Shown: positions 33,201 through 44,885 of the stretch, in pieces
How the letters are laid out: each line of letters opens with the position of its first letter
Numbering within the stretch: position 1 is the first letter of the stretch
Source: Brachypterus glaber
Taxonomy: Eukaryota > Arthropoda > Insecta > Coleoptera > Kateretidae
Length of the DNA stretch: 64,000 bases
Reading direction: 5' to 3'
NCBI GenBank assembly: GCA_958510825.1
Contig: OY294046.1
Location: forward strand, 48,713,794 to 48,777,793
Notes under the pieces: model-generated
Seen by the model: the letters and a program-made list of their open reading frames with translations, nothing else
Told to the model about the DNA's origin: nothing
Database searches by the model: none
Made by a program: the position numbers and the translations under genes

Positions 33201-36200
33201 AGTTTAGTAATAACATTTACATATTACTTAATAATATTTAAAATAATATATCTTACTACTGACACAGAATCCTTTAATAGCATCTTCAAATAATGCTTCT
33301 AAAATGTCACAGGTTAACCAGAAGTTTAACCTACACATTTTTTAATTAAAAGGTTATATAATCTGAAATTTATAGTATTACCTAAAGAAATAGTTCACCT
33401 GTAACATTTTAAAACACAATAAATGCTTTTTTTTAAGTTTTTTAATTAATTTTTAAATTAATTAATTAATTTAATTCGAGAACCTCAAATATATTTGAGG
33501 TTCTTGAAGAAGCCTATACACTGATAAAACAGTTTATTTGTTTCAACTAAATATTTGGTTGGATATGGCCAATTGAATTCCTTGGTTGTGACAAATAAAT
33601 TTTATTTCTATCAAATAAACTATTTTGTTCTCATTAATCGCCATTAATAAATAATTTTGAAATTAATATTTGTTTGCATGAACTAAATATTTATTTGGCT
33701 CAAATATAATTTGTTACTCACAACCAAACATTTATTCAATTTTTTATAAATACCCAATTTAAAATTCTAAATTTTTGTCATACATATTTCTATTTTTTTA
33801 AAACAGGATTTAAGGGTTATCCTTAACCCTTAAATGCGCAATGTATCATACAGTGCGGTCCAAAAGTCACCCCCCCTTTTAACTTTTGAACGAGTTGAGA
33901 TATCGACTTCAAATTTAGAACTCTTAAATAAGACAACTTAAACTATCTTTTAGCATATATTTTATATTTTTAGCTCTTAAAATGTGGGCAGGGGGGCATG
34001 GGGGGACATTTTTTTAAATGGAAAGGAGGGTCGTGTGATATATCATTTTAAAGCTTATAAAATTTTCTATTTAAACTAAAATTTTAAAGTTTTTTAAAAA
34101 TGTTTTTTAAGGTTTTGATTTTTCATTTTTTTGTTCTAAAACATTCGATTTTTTAAGTTTTTTTTATAAATTTTTATTTATGTCAACTAAAATTAGTTTA
34201 AAAGTATAATTAATATTTTTTTATGAAGAAATTAGGTATTTTTAAAAAATTATTTGTTTTTTTTAGAGGAATTTTGACATTAATACCAATTTAAAACCCA
34301 AAAAAATTATTTTTTTAATTTAAAAATATGGAGATACATGGAGAATTTTATAAGCTTTAAAATGATGTATTACACGACCCCCCTTTCCATTTAAAAAAAT
34401 GTGCCCCCATGCCCCCCTGCCCACATTTTAAGAGCTGAAAGTATTAAATATATGCTAAAAGATAGTTAAAGTTGTCTTATTTAAAAGTTCCAAATTTGAA
34501 GTCGATATCTCAACTGGTTCAAAAGTTAAGAGGGGGAGGGTGACTTTTGGACCGCTCTGTATATGCAAAAATGTATTTTCATAGTCGAATGCTTTTTTAT
34601 AAAATAGGTCAATATATTGCTTTCTCAAATCTCAATATGTTTGTTTATAGGGATCTATTTGAAAAACATAGATGGCAGCAAATATTCTATTATTTTCAAT
34701 AAAGTTTAACTATACTTATTCCGAAATTAAAAAAAAAACGGTTCCATAATTATTTTATTTCACCCAGAGAGATTAAGAAGATATAAGCTCTCATTGCCCA
34801 GTCTGGATGCATGAAAAAAACGCGTCTGCCTTAATTTTTCTAAGTATGGAAAATATACTTAAATTAGTTGCAAAACCTATTCAGCTGCACTGTGTTTCAA
34901 CAAAAACTTTTTTTTTTCGTGACCTCCATATCATTTTTTCGTTTTTTAAATTAAAGTAAATTAAGATAAACTTTTATATTTATATTAAAAACATTTCGAA
35001 ATGCTTATTGTGCATAATAAGCCACATGTGGCATGTATCCAACATAACAAAAAAAATATTTGTTTTTCAAGTTTCTTTAAATATTTTTATGGTATTTTAG
35101 GTTTAAAAAGCATTTGCCGCATAGCAACCTTTTCACGTCAACTCTTGTGTAATATTTTCATTCATAATTTTTTAATGTAAAATCTCCCTTTTGTAAAAAA
35201 ATAAGATTAGTTAAACTTGATATTAAGTTTTGGCCTTTTTGCACACAAAAAATCCAATTACAAAAAACGCCATAAAAGATTATTTTTTGGCTAAAACATG
35301 CATTAGAGCTTGCCGATTTTTTTTTTAAATGGTATAGAAAAATTGAGGTCACAAAAGAAAAATCCCACCATCTTGTTAGTATTTAAATGATATGAAAAAA
35401 CATTGTTTATTAAATATTATATCACACTATGTACTTACAGATAATGATTTACTTTTCATTCGTTTTATGTAAAGATCAATTATCAGTGTGATATTTCTCA
35501 GTGATAAAATGTTATTGTTTTGGCTAAATTTGCATATCTTAAATGTATCTTCCGTATATTCTAGAAATCGTGTTGCAAAATATACATGCAATTGCCTAAC
35601 ATTGATTTTACACGGGATCTAAAATTATTAGTACTGCCGGCACATTCAAAAAAGTCCGAACTTATAGTTAATTTTTTTAAGGTATAGTTATTTTAAACCT
35701 TCCCGCTTGTAAACAATCTCGAAATTACCATAGCAACGTAAGATACGCATGTCTCGTAAGCGCAATCACTAGGCCCAATTTACACAACCTTAAAACGTGC
35801 CATTAACGAGAACAAAACAATGGTTTATTCCTCTAAATTATTGGAATAAAAGCGATTTTATAAGCAAATTTTGTTTCTACAGTAATACAAAAGTGTTTTT
35901 AGCAACAGCTTTATCAATTCTCTTTTTTACATAAAAACATCATAAAAACAAAGTAAGTAAACAAAAATTATAAATTTTGGTTATGTTGACATTCAAAACA
36001 AGCCACATGCTTCAGTTTAAATCGGACTTTATGGATTATTTAGCGGCAAATTTAAACAAACTATACCTTAAAAAAATAAACTTTAGTTCAACTCAACTTT
36101 TATGAGTAATAATGAACAAGCATTCATATTAATATTTACTTTATTATCTGAATCTAAATTTTAATAGCGATTTACCTGGAGACAATTTTTATTATTAAAT

Positions 36201-39200
36201 TCAGTTTTATCGACCCCAACAGCCAATTATATATTTAAAAATTGTTGCCCCAGTCCCACAGAGGTGTTGTAAGTTTTTTTATCATTCATTTTAGTTTTAG
36301 CGACCTCAAAAACCCACAGATTTTGACGAAATTATTGTAAACACTTAAAAAATTAAATAAAAACAAGTTTTTAAAGTTAAAACCCTTCTTAATTAAGTGC
36401 ATATTACGTACCTATAACTAAAAAGTAGAAAACAGGATATTTATACAAATTTACAAATAAGAGATTTTTTAAAGAAGTGTTTTGAAATTTTTAATTTTTT
36501 GAATTTCGGCAACATTTGGAAAACCCTTCTTTTAAAAATCTCGTATTTGTAAATTTGTATAAATATCTTGTTTTCTACTTTTTAGTTATAAGTACGTAAT
36601 ATGTACTTAATTAAGAAATTTCATTTAAAATTGTATTGTCAACCGAGTTAAGCATGTGTAACAAATTTTAGCTTTCTAAGTGTATTCTAAGTGGTTAAAA
36701 CAGAGAGAGGGTTAACTTAGCCTTATACGCGTATGGGGGGTGATGGGCAGACGAGGGTGGACGTAAAATTTATTGTAAAATTTTATTATCACTAAATCAG
36801 TTTGTAACCTAATTTTAGTTGTAAATTATCTCATGTGGGTAAAAGGATTTTTTTAGGGTAAAAAGGGATTTTAGGGGTGGGGGGTTGGGGAGGGGTGAAT
36901 TTTATATAAAATTGTATTGTCAACCGAGTTAAGCATGTGTACCAAATTTTAGCTTTCTAAGTGTATTCTAAGTGGTTAAAACAGAGAGAGGGTTAACTTA
37001 GCCTTATACGCGTATGGGGGGTGATGGGGAGACGAGGGGGGGCGTAAAATTTATTGCACCAAATGAGTTTGTTTCCTAATTTTAGTTGTAAATTATTTCA
37101 TGTGGGTAAAAAAGGGATTTTTTTTTTAATTTTAGGGGTGGGGGGTTGGGGGGAAAATTTTATTTAAAATTGTATTGTCAACCGAGTTAAGCATGTGTGG
37201 GTGAAAAAGGCTTTGGCAAATTTGAGGACAAATATATTTATATCTAGTCAAGTGAATAGAAGGGTTTTAAAAATGCGTTACGAATAGGCAGACTAACAGA
37301 CAAGGTTACTTAAATATATAAGTGAAAAGTTTATAACTACACATATTTTATCCCTTGACTCCTCGCGCCTCAGGATAAAACAAGTGCTTAGCTATAATAA
37401 TAGTCTTCTCGACCTTGGTATATAATATTGTTATATAATTAGTTGGAACATTTAATTAAATAATTATTCATTCATTTCAGACATTTATAATCCTAGCCTT
37501 AATTGGCTACGTATACGCAGCACCACAAAATGATCCCAGATATGCCGAAATCACCAGATACGACAGTGATAACGATGGATTAGGTCAATATGCATACAAG
37601 TAAGTATTAAACAAGAAAATGACACGTTTTTAGACAGTTAGGTACACTTTTTTTCCTACCTTACCTTCTCTCAAAAAATATATTAATAAATTAACTAGTC
37701 GTGAAGATATGTAATGCTACGCATTCCATTATATATTATTCACAGTTAATGGTATATAGAATAAAAATTATTCAGTTTTTTTTCAATATATCCCTGTAGA
37801 CCTAGATTAAAAAAAAAAACGTTAAAGAATGTTAAAAACTTGTACGCAAAACTTCTGTAAACAAGTGTAATTATTTAAATAATTCCTCAAAATTGTCTCT
37901 AATCTTATAATAAAGATTTAATTTTGTTTATTTACTTAGAGTATTTTTATCATTATAATATTAATTTTTTTGACAACTTTCGATTGAACCTGATGACAAA
38001 ATAATTGTTACTTGCTCTTATTTATATTAATACATGTGGTTTAAAAAAATTACTTTCACACAAGGTCGTATTTAATGTATTCAAAAGAAACACATAAATT
38101 CAGGTTAAATATTTAGTGTTATTAAATTAATGAAATAAAACCAACAAAATAATAATTATTCAGTTTTTTATTGGATTTTTTAAATTGTGGCTTTTTAATA
38201 TTGATATAATTTATACTATAAATAATTTTTTATTCGATTGATTAAATGCGACACTTTTTGTTTTGTGGACGAAAAGTTGGACTTTGTGGCCCTAGTGCCA
38301 AAAAGTTTTTTTTGACCCGCTAACTAAAACTTATTATTTTAAAGCTTCTTTAAATAAGATGCTTTACCTTTACTGTAATATTTATAAAGAAATATGACCT
38401 TTTGTTTACTTTGGGTCTTGAATTGTACGTTATTTTTGACCAGACACAAGTATTATAATCATTTCATATAAATAAAAATTTCTTCTACAACATAACCTCA
38501 AAACATTTGGGCAACCTTAATCCGGATTCACCCACTAAATAAATCACCAACACAAAATTTCAATTGTAAAATCAATTTCAATATTTATAATATTCCAATA
38601 TAATTATAGAACGGTTTCACAAGTATTAATATTTTCATAACAAACACATTTTAATACAAATTAATCAAAACACTAATTTGAAAATGAAGCCGAAGACAGA
38701 AACGATTCAATAATTTTTTTAAAAGAAATATGTTTTGCGATTTAAAATTAAATATATTCTAAAAATGTTCTCAATAAAAAAAATAACTTTTCGCCCTTGT
38801 ATTATAAATAACTATTAAGCCTTGTGATAATTAATGGAAAACTAGCAAGAAGAGACGGATATGTTTACCCTTTTTATATCCTTTTGTTAGAAGTTATCAA
38901 CAGTAATATCTTTAGTGCAAGTTAAATTTGTTTTGGTACATCAAAAATATTTTTCTCAAAAATTGTTCTCCTGCATGCCAGAACAAAATAATTATAATTC
39001 AAGCACGAACTAGTTTATAAAATTTTTAACAAGGTAAAAATTGCACTAGTGCAAATTATAATTACACTGATATTTATCAGTGTAATTTGTAGTAAATCTG
39101 AAAATTACTTACATAGAAAATTAGTTAATATAAGAATATTAATAATAAATGCTGAAAGATTATCTTCCAAATAAGTATATTTTAAAATTTTAGACAAAAC

Positions 39201-42200
39201 AGCGAGTTATCAATTAAATGATAACTTATTATTGATAAATAATGAAAATCGATCTAAATTCTATGTTTGTCTCTCTTGGACACATTAGTTAATTTTTGAG
39301 ATAAACTATTCCCTCTATCTAATCTAGCAGTGTAAGTCACCATTATGTAATGTAATCTTTAACGTTTCTCTTTTGCTATACCGTAAAGCCTATACTACTC
39401 AAGAATTTAAATTATAACTATGTTCATTCATGAATTGCAATTTGTGCACAAGTGAATTATAAAATAATTTAAACAGGAAAATTAAAATCGTTTAGGATAA
39501 ATGAAAGATAACAATTATTTTAAAATAACTAACTATAACTCAGTATAACTTAAAGACATAAATATTAAATAATAATATTAATTTAGGTTTATCTTGTTAA
39601 GAGTTATATAATATATTTAAATAAGACAACTACCTAGTTTATAAATACTGTCACTGATATTCTTGCAGCATACCAAAGGTCAAAAATATGCCCTGGGCCT
39701 ATACATATGTACATAATAGATATGTCTTGTGTCCAGTTTTAAACTAATTATGTAATTTTATTATAAACTAGATCAATTTTTTATAAGAATGTCGCAAATA
39801 CACAAAAGATACTTTCCGAGAAGTTACGTACAGTATTTTCCCTACGATCCCAATAAAATTATTAAAAATAAATTTATTTTTTGTAAATAAAGATAAATAA
39901 AATTATCAATATTTAAAATTATTGGATTGAATAATGAAATTAAGTTACTAATAAAAACTTTACAGAAAAATTAATAATTTAGCTGCGGTTTTGATAAAAT
40001 TCCCAAATTTGTATGCGACAACTTTGATAAATTAATTTAAGTTTACCTTGGTGTCTTTCCTTTTTTCTTAGATTAGAATTTGACACTTAAGTGTAGTTTT
40101 TTTTTAATTTAAATTTTTGCTATCTCATCAAAATTAAAGCGATTTATAATTTAAAATTATTTTTACTAATAAAAAAGTGAAAAAGTGAAAAAATTATACA
40201 TTAAAATAAAATGGAAAAAGTCTTTCACTGATAAAAAAAATAATTTACATTTATTTGAATATGGTCAATTAAATTATTTGGTTTTGAGTAATAAATTTTA
40301 ATTAAGTCACATAAATATTTTTTTCATGCAAATAAATATTTTAATTTCAAAATCATTTATTAATAGGAACAAAATAGTTTGACAGAAATAAAATTTATTT
40401 ATCACTACCAAATAATTCATTTGACCATTTCATTTGGGTCGATAAAATATTTGGTTGGATATGGACGATTGAATTATTTGGTTGTGGCAAATAATTTTTA
40501 TTTCTGTCAAATAAACTATTTGGTACCCATTAATAAATCATTTTGAAATTAAAATATTTGTTTACATGAACTAAATAATTATTTGACTCAAATTAAATTC
40601 GTTACAACCAAATAATTTAATTGGCCATATCCAAATAAATTCTTTTTATCGCGTAAATCCAAGATCTGGTCATGACAAAAATTATTTTTTCTGCCAGCGT
40701 GCGGAAAGATGTCTCTTTCCACACGCATATTCGTGTGGAAAGAAGGTCTTTTCCGCACGCATAATTATTTCAAAAAAAAAACAAGTAGCTTGATTATACA
40801 AATGTGTAACATTATGTTGTTTCCGTGGGGACCGATCAACATGATAGCGTCCTAAGCTAGTTTGGACTTTTTCGTGTCAATTATGTTGTCAATTTTAATT
40901 GTAAAGTTTTATAAAAGAAAATTACGAACCTTAAAGAAGAAGATGAGGGTTACCTAAAGGAATAATAGAAACGACAAATGCAACTGAAAACTGCAACTTT
41001 ATCATTAATATTCAACCAAAATAGAATTGGTAATAACTGTTAGATTATTTTCAGTAATAGTTAAAACTGTTAATATGTCAATTCTGTCGTGTTATTCTTG
41101 TTATATTTATTTACAAAATAATAAAAATGATTAAATTCCTTAATTGTTAATTGTTTTTCTATTGGAAAAAGATATAACTATAAAATTTATTCAATTAAGT
41201 ATACTTAAACAGTGCGTGCATTAAGTCTGGAATCACCCGAATAACTTTTTAGTTACAAGTAAAATACAAAAATCCTCGGAAAGGTCGATTTATATTTTTA
41301 ATTCTGCAAATTTTGGTTTAAAAAAAGTTATCAAAATTGGCACCCCCTTGCACCCTCACCCCCCAACTTTTTTTTTCAAATAGCAACCTACCCCTTGTGA
41401 CACTTCGTTGGAAAGGTAAGTTAATAAGCTTTCCAACAGTGTATGATAAAGCCTAATTTGTTAAAGGGTCTATGAAAAAACGCATGTTTTATTTAAACAT
41501 TGTTTGTGTGAAATATTACGCATAATATGGTAATTGTTGCCCTATTTCCTACTTGGCACCTTCCTGAGAATCTAAATAAGGTTGTTTTAAACTTATTGTA
41601 ATATTTTATACCCTGTTGAAAAATGCCATTTTTTTTTCTTTTTATTGACCAATTTTATGTTTACTATTTAATCGATTTTAATCCCGTTTTTTTACTGTCC
41701 ACTGTTAAAGAGCTGAAGGACATCAATTTGAACATTTATAGTGAACTAAAGTTATACTTTACATGTCTTTATAATAAACTAAATTGTGCATTTTATCATT
41801 AGCCCTTTACCAAATTAGGCTTTATTATACACCGTTGGAAAGCTTATTAAATTACCTTTCCAACGAAGTGTCACAAGGGGTAGGTTGCTATTCAAAAAAA
41901 AAAAGTTGGGGTGTGAGGGTGCAAGGGGGTGCAAATTTTAATAACTTTTATTACACCATAATTTGCAAAAAAAAAATAAAAATCGACCTATCCGAGGGTT
42001 TTTGTGTTTTACTTGTAACTAAAAAGTTAATCGGGTGATTCCAGACTTAATGCACGCACTGTATTTAAAAGAATATTTTATTTTTAACTCGCTCGTAGAA
42101 AAAAATATAAATTAAGTATGTAACCTGTATACCGTTATAAATGAAGACGAAAACGAAAAAAATATAGTTCTTAAAGCATGCGTAAAGAGACCTTTCCGCA

Positions 42201-43653
42201 CTCGATTAGTTGCTTGAACTCCGTTACGCGTCGTTCGGCAAATGCAATCTAGTGCGGAAAAGGCCTATTGCCACACTTGTTAGGAAAATAGCTATTTTCT
42301 GTAGGAAATTTAAAATTTAATTTAATTTCAGTGTCGAAACCAGCGATGGTGAAAGACAAGAAGAGAGGTCTGAAGTAGTAAACCCAGGAACAGAACAACA
42401 ATTTTTAAGGGTAACCGGATCTTATTCTTACTTGGGACCTGACGGTGTTCAGTACACTGTTATCTACGTTGCCGACGAAAATGGTTTCCATCCTGCAGGT
42501 AAAATATATTTTTTTTTATTTATTTAACAACCAAAGGTTTTAAAACCCGACTACGAAAAAAATGCACGTGCTCCATATTTATACCTGCTAAGAAAATAAA
42601 AAATCCGAGCCAAAAAACCCGACTACGACAAAATAAATAAAGCAAATAAAATAGTCGATACGTTGGTGAATCAAACCCCGTTTTTAAATTTAATATGATT
42701 CTAAATTTATAATAAAATCTTTACATTTCGCTGATTTTTTATTAAATTTTTGGTTTGGAGGATATGATACTGATATTCATAATAAAAATCTCTAGATTTC
42801 TCTGATTTTTTATTAAATTATTGATGATAAGGATTAATATTTTCGAAACTTTTGGAATTTTATAAAAAAGTCCGAAACATAGGATTTTTTTTGATTTTCC
42901 GTTATATTCCTGATAATGGCTATCATTACTGTCGAAACATGGAATTTTACATAGCCTATATAACTCTCGTGATCAAGACGCCTTTTAAGGCCTTGACACA
43001 AACATGCATACCGAGATGCATGCATACATTTAGGATTTTAGAAAGTTTTTTTTTATTTTCTCTGATTTCCCCAATAATCGTAGTTTACTAATAGAAAAAA
43101 GTTGAATTAAAATTATGTCATAATTATGACTCTACAATATGTCGACATTTGTTAGTCCACATACTACTTATTTTGGGAACTAAAGAAAAAGGCGAAAAAA
43201 TTTAAGTTTTATTTAACATGGATATTTTAAACATTATTGAACTAGAGTATGTAAAATTGAATAAAATTCAAATACTATCTAAGTAAAATTGCATGCAGCT
43301 TTTGAGAAAAAACGCTTAGCAATTATAATAGCTATAATTATAGCCACTATAATAAACAATAGAAAAATATATTTATACCTAATTAAAAAGTTATTATTAA
43401 TTATTTAAATTACGTAGTCTGTCGGACAACGCCGGACCAGTTAAGGGTTAAAAAATTATCGATACAATTTCTCAAGAAGTGCGGTGGAACGGTAATTTCA
43501 CTTTTTGGATGTCCTCGTTTCAGTTTGCTTTATATTTATTATTTTCTTCCAGGTGAACATATTCCTCCAGCAGCCGGTACCGACAAGAAAACTCCAAAAC
43601 TAGGAATTCCAAGTGCAGCCATTGCTTCCCTCGCTGGAGGTGGTTTAGGATAA
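29765..43653 (+). CDS. CP2: RR-1 cuticular protein, complete
   Basis: Join of 29765-29773, 37481-37599, 42332-42498 and 43553-43653: 396 bases, 131 residues. The first three codons (MRA) are alone in exon 1; exon 2 completes a signal peptide MRATFIILALIGYVYA, cleaved before APQNDPR. An extended RR-1 Rebers-Riddiford domain follows at about residues 38-100, with YNVETSDGERQEE, VTGSYSYLGPDGVQYTV and YVADENGFHPAGEH. The tail is short and Gly/Ala/Pro-rich (PSAAIASLAGGGLG). The protein should be secreted by epidermis and bind chitin in flexible cuticle. All junctions are GT/AG and in phase (0, 2, 1). The intron after the signal-peptide start codons is a known trait of cuticular protein genes. It resembles CP1 in the domain and the exon 2/3 junction but has a shorter tail and an extra split within the domain end. 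Confidence 0.95.
30143..30268. repeat. ATT trinucleotide microsatellite
   Basis: About 120 bases of ATT units with one ATATTTT interruption near 30195, inside CP2 intron 1. Confidence 0.95.
30351..30800. mobile_element. Dispersed element D, copy 1 (CP2 intron 1)
   Basis: Reverse-complement match to 53270-53791 across about 450 bases. Shared features are CACACGCATTTTGCGTGTTC, CTTATAGGCCCATAAGAG, TTAAATTGATGACTGATTTA in the inverted sense, and the end block with TTTCATAACATATGTTTTTAG. A short ATG frame (MAKTVMPTRNKNP) followed by a donor-like TGTAAGTTTTTTT looks like a captured 5' leader, but copy 2 does not keep that frame. Confidence 0.82.
30801..31781. other. CP2 intron 1 segment, no gene seen
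   Basis: Contains a CGTCCGTCC-type patch (about 31320-31370) like those at 45735 and 56045. No exon-like sequence. Confidence 0.5.
31782..32640. repeat. About 138-bp tandem repeat, interrupted
   Basis: Units begin with TTTTATTTTACC(T/G)TTT near 31782 (diverged), 32225, 32361 and 32502, with spacings of 136 and 141 for the last three. Each contains AAAAAAGTTATGTCCAGAAA-like sequence and a G-rich block before GCTGGAAAAA. Element B (31905-32220) is inserted after the first unit. Beyond 32600 the array passes into a tail with CGATTTTGGTGAAATACGAA and CAGACAGA runs. Confidence 0.75.
31905..32220. mobile_element. Dispersed element B, copy 2
   Basis: Reverse-complement counterpart of 12151-12484. 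It starts TTTTATCCAATACATACAGA and ends CCATAAATAACTATTAT. It lies in CP2 intron 1 inside a tandem array. Confidence 0.85.
33000..33115. repeat. Palindrome around a 35-bp centre
   Basis: ATAGGTGAAGGTGAATTCTT and GCAATAAATTTTTTATTCAA on the left pair with TTGAATAAAAAATTTATTAC and AAGAATCCACCTTGACCTAT on the right. Confidence 0.7.
33520..33760. repeat. Dispersed repeat family E, copy 1
   Basis: AAATATTTGGTTGGATATGG, CAAATAAACTATTTTG and GCATGAACTAAATATTTATT recur in the family E element at 40232-40650. Confidence 0.7.
33851..34559. mobile_element. Foldback mariner-like element, TA-flanked
   Basis: Left CAGTGCGGTCCAAAAGTCAC and right GTGACTTTTGGACCGCTCTG are inverted, with TA at 33849-33850 and 34560-34561. 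Pairing continues through TTTTGAACGAGTTGAGATAT, CCCTTTCCATTTAAAAAAAT-type sequence and ATTTTAAAGCTTATAAAATT, so each arm is about 270 bases and the element is one long hairpin. Non-coding. It lies in CP2 intron 1. Confidence 0.88.
34560..36390. other. CP2 intron 1 segment, no gene seen
   Basis: Mostly unassigned AT-rich sequence. An inverted pair, GTCCGAACTTATAG with TTTTTTTAAGGTATAGTT (about 35655-35693) against ACTATACCTTAAAAAAATAA (about 36059-36080), marks an old element. A partial family A copy with CAGTTTTATCGACC and CGACCTCAAAAACC spans about 36175-36330. Confidence 0.5.
36391..36615. repeat. Inverted repeat, arms about 85 bp
   Basis: TAATTAAGTGCATATTACGT and AACTAAAAAGTAGAAAACAG at the left pair with CTGTTTTC-like TTGTTTTCTACTTTTTAGTT and ACGTAATATGTACTTAATTA at the right. 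The right end abuts the next tandem array. Confidence 0.78.
36627..37200. repeat. Tandem repeat, about 2.1 units of 258-281 bp
   Basis: AAAATTGTATTGTCAACCGA occurs at 36627, 36908 and 37166. Each full unit also holds CTTATACGCGTATGGGGGGT, CTAATTTTAGTTGTAAATTA and a G-rich GGGGTGGGGGGTTGGG block. The third unit is cut off after GCATGTGT. Confidence 0.88.
37481..37599 (+). CDS. CP2 exon 2 (signal peptide and N-terminus)
   Basis: The acceptor TTCATTTCAG ends at 37480 and the donor GTAAGT starts at 37600. The 119-base exon encodes TFIILALIGYVYAAPQNDP onward to QYAY and leaves two bases of an Asn codon. Confidence 0.93.
38224..38784. mobile_element. Dispersed element F, copy 1 (CP2 intron 2)
   Basis: Direct-orientation match to 44263-44885. 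Both have TTTTTTATTCGATTGATT at the left, GTTGGACTTTGTGGCCCTAG, AAATAAGATGCTTTA, TAGAACGGTTTCA and GACAGAA. In this copy the right terminus is lost. No coding frame. Confidence 0.83.
38785..40231. other. CP2 intron 2 segment, no gene seen
   Basis: AT-rich. A small palindrome near 39055-39095 (ATTACACTGATATTTATCAG-TGTAAT) is the only structure seen. Confidence 0.5.
40232..40650. mobile_element. Family E palindromic element
   Basis: The left part (TTATTTGAATATGGTCAATT, CATGCAAATAAATATT) is inverted relative to the right part (AATTGGCCATATCCAAATAA, AATATTTGTTTACATG). The middle repeats ATTTGGTTGGATATGG. Related to 33520-33760. Confidence 0.72.
40690..40766. repeat. GC-rich hairpin GTGCGGAAAG
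   Basis: Two stacked hairpins: GTGCGGAAAGATG against CTTTTCCGCACGC, and CTTTCCACACGC against GTGTGGAAAG. The same motif (TTTCCGCACTC and GTGCGGAAAAG) recurs around 42195-42260. Confidence 0.7.
41210..42061. mobile_element. Large foldback element with CAGTGCG end
   Basis: CAGTGCGTGCATTAAGTCTG on the left is exactly inverted at the right end. Arms of about 280-300 bases remain well matched (GTTACAAGTAAAATACAAAA, CCTTTCCAACGAAGTGTCAC in the right sense, TTAATAAGCTTTCCAAC). The centre (about 41500-41780) is single-copy and non-coding. It lies in CP2 intron 2, about 270 bases before exon 3. Confidence 0.88.
42332..42498 (+). CDS. CP2 exon 3 (RR-1 domain)
   Basis: The acceptor TTTAATTTCAG ends at 42331 and the donor GTAAAA starts at 42499. 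The 167-base exon carries VETSDGERQEERSEVV, GSYSYLGPDGVQY and VADENGFHPA, the chitin-binding core. Confidence 0.95.
42499..43552. other. CP2 intron 3
   Basis: The 1-kb intron has a local direct repeat near 42540-42625 (AAAACCCGACTACGA) and two near-copies of TTCGCTGATTTTTTATTAAA. The overlapping frames at 42834-43091 on both strands match nothing known. Confidence 0.6.
43553..43653 (+). CDS. CP2 exon 4 (C-terminus)
   Basis: The acceptor TTTTCTTCCAG ends at 43552 and the stop TAA is at 43651-43653. It encodes EHIPPAAGTDKKTPKLGIP and the Gly-rich end. Confidence 0.93.
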
Positions 43654-43665
43654 TAAACCTAATTA

Positions 43666-43671
43666 AATAAA
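43666..43671 (+). promoter_or_regulatory. CP2 polyadenylation signal candidate
   Basis: AATAAA lies 12 bases after the stop, within a run containing another AATAAA at 43652-43657. A further clean hexamer is at 44113-44118. Very short 3' ends are plausible, but the later site may be the one used. Confidence 0.45.
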
Positions 43672-44262
43672 TATTAAAAAAAAAACTGCCATATTTAAGT
43701 AAATAATTTGTATATTAGTCTGCTCCTCAAAAATGAGGTTATCAACGTAAACCTTTGACTGTTAAGACTTCAAGTGCCTATATATTTTTAAATTATTTGT
43801 AAAATGTATCTACATACTCATTCAGTATTTGAATTTAAAACTAGACGGACTTAAAAGCAAAGACTTTTATTATGTATAAGCAGCTTTTATTATGTATAAG
43901 CAGCTGAAATTTTGAAAATTTCTTTTACTTTATCTATTTAGAACATTTTTGGGGATAATATTATTCTCAAAAATACTTTTAAGGGCAGTCTAATATATCA
44001 AATTATATTGCAGGGGAACTGTATGATCCGTCATATTTTAACTATTTAATATGCAAGCCTATGTGATTTTTAAATTGGCAGGTTGTACAACTTTCTTGCG
44101 ACTCATACATTAAATAAATCATTATTTATTCTCAATAATGGTTTTGTTATTTTGAGTAAATAATTAAAATTGTAAATAAATAGTTCAAATATAAATATAT
44201 ATATCTTTTACTTTTTAACCTTTATTAACCAATTTTGTTATAAAATAAATACATTTTTTATT

Positions 44263-44885
44263 CGATTGATTCTAAAAGCGACACTTTTTGTTCATGTTTT
44301 GCGATAAGTTGGACTTTGTGGCCCTAGGGGCAAAAGTTTTTTTGGCCCGCTAACTAAAACTTGTCATTTTTAATCTTTTTTAAATAAGATGCTTTAGCTT
44401 TACTGTAATATTTATAAAGAAATATGACCTTTTGTTCACTTTTGGTCTTGAACTATATGTTAATTTTGACCATATACAAGTATTATAATCATTTCATATA
44501 AATCAAATTTGTTCTATAATATAACCTCAAAACATATAGTTAATCGTTTAAACTGGATAGTCCACTAAAATAAATCACAAAAACAAAACTTCAACTGTAA
44601 AATCAATTTCAATATTAATCATATTTATAGAACGGTTTCAGAAGTATTATTATTTTCACATTAAACACATTTTAACACAAATTAATTAAAAATGCTAAGC
44701 TAATTTGAAAATGAAACCGCAGACAGAAGAAACGATTTAATTGTTTTTAGAGGTTTGATTGGGAAGCATTTTGTCATGGATAACTAGATAGTTAGTAAGC
44801 CAGTAAAAAGAAATATTTTTTCAGTTTAAAATTAAATATATTTTAATAATTTATATGTTAATTAGTAACAATCGAATAAAAAACA
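44263..44885. mobile_element. Dispersed element F, copy 2 (3' of CP2)
   Basis: Complete-looking copy with inverted termini TTTTTTATTCGATTG (left) and CAATCGAATAAAAAAC (right). It shares internal order with 38224-38784. It contains about 75 extra bases (ATTGGGAAGCATTTTGTCAT region) absent from copy 1. Confidence 0.83.
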
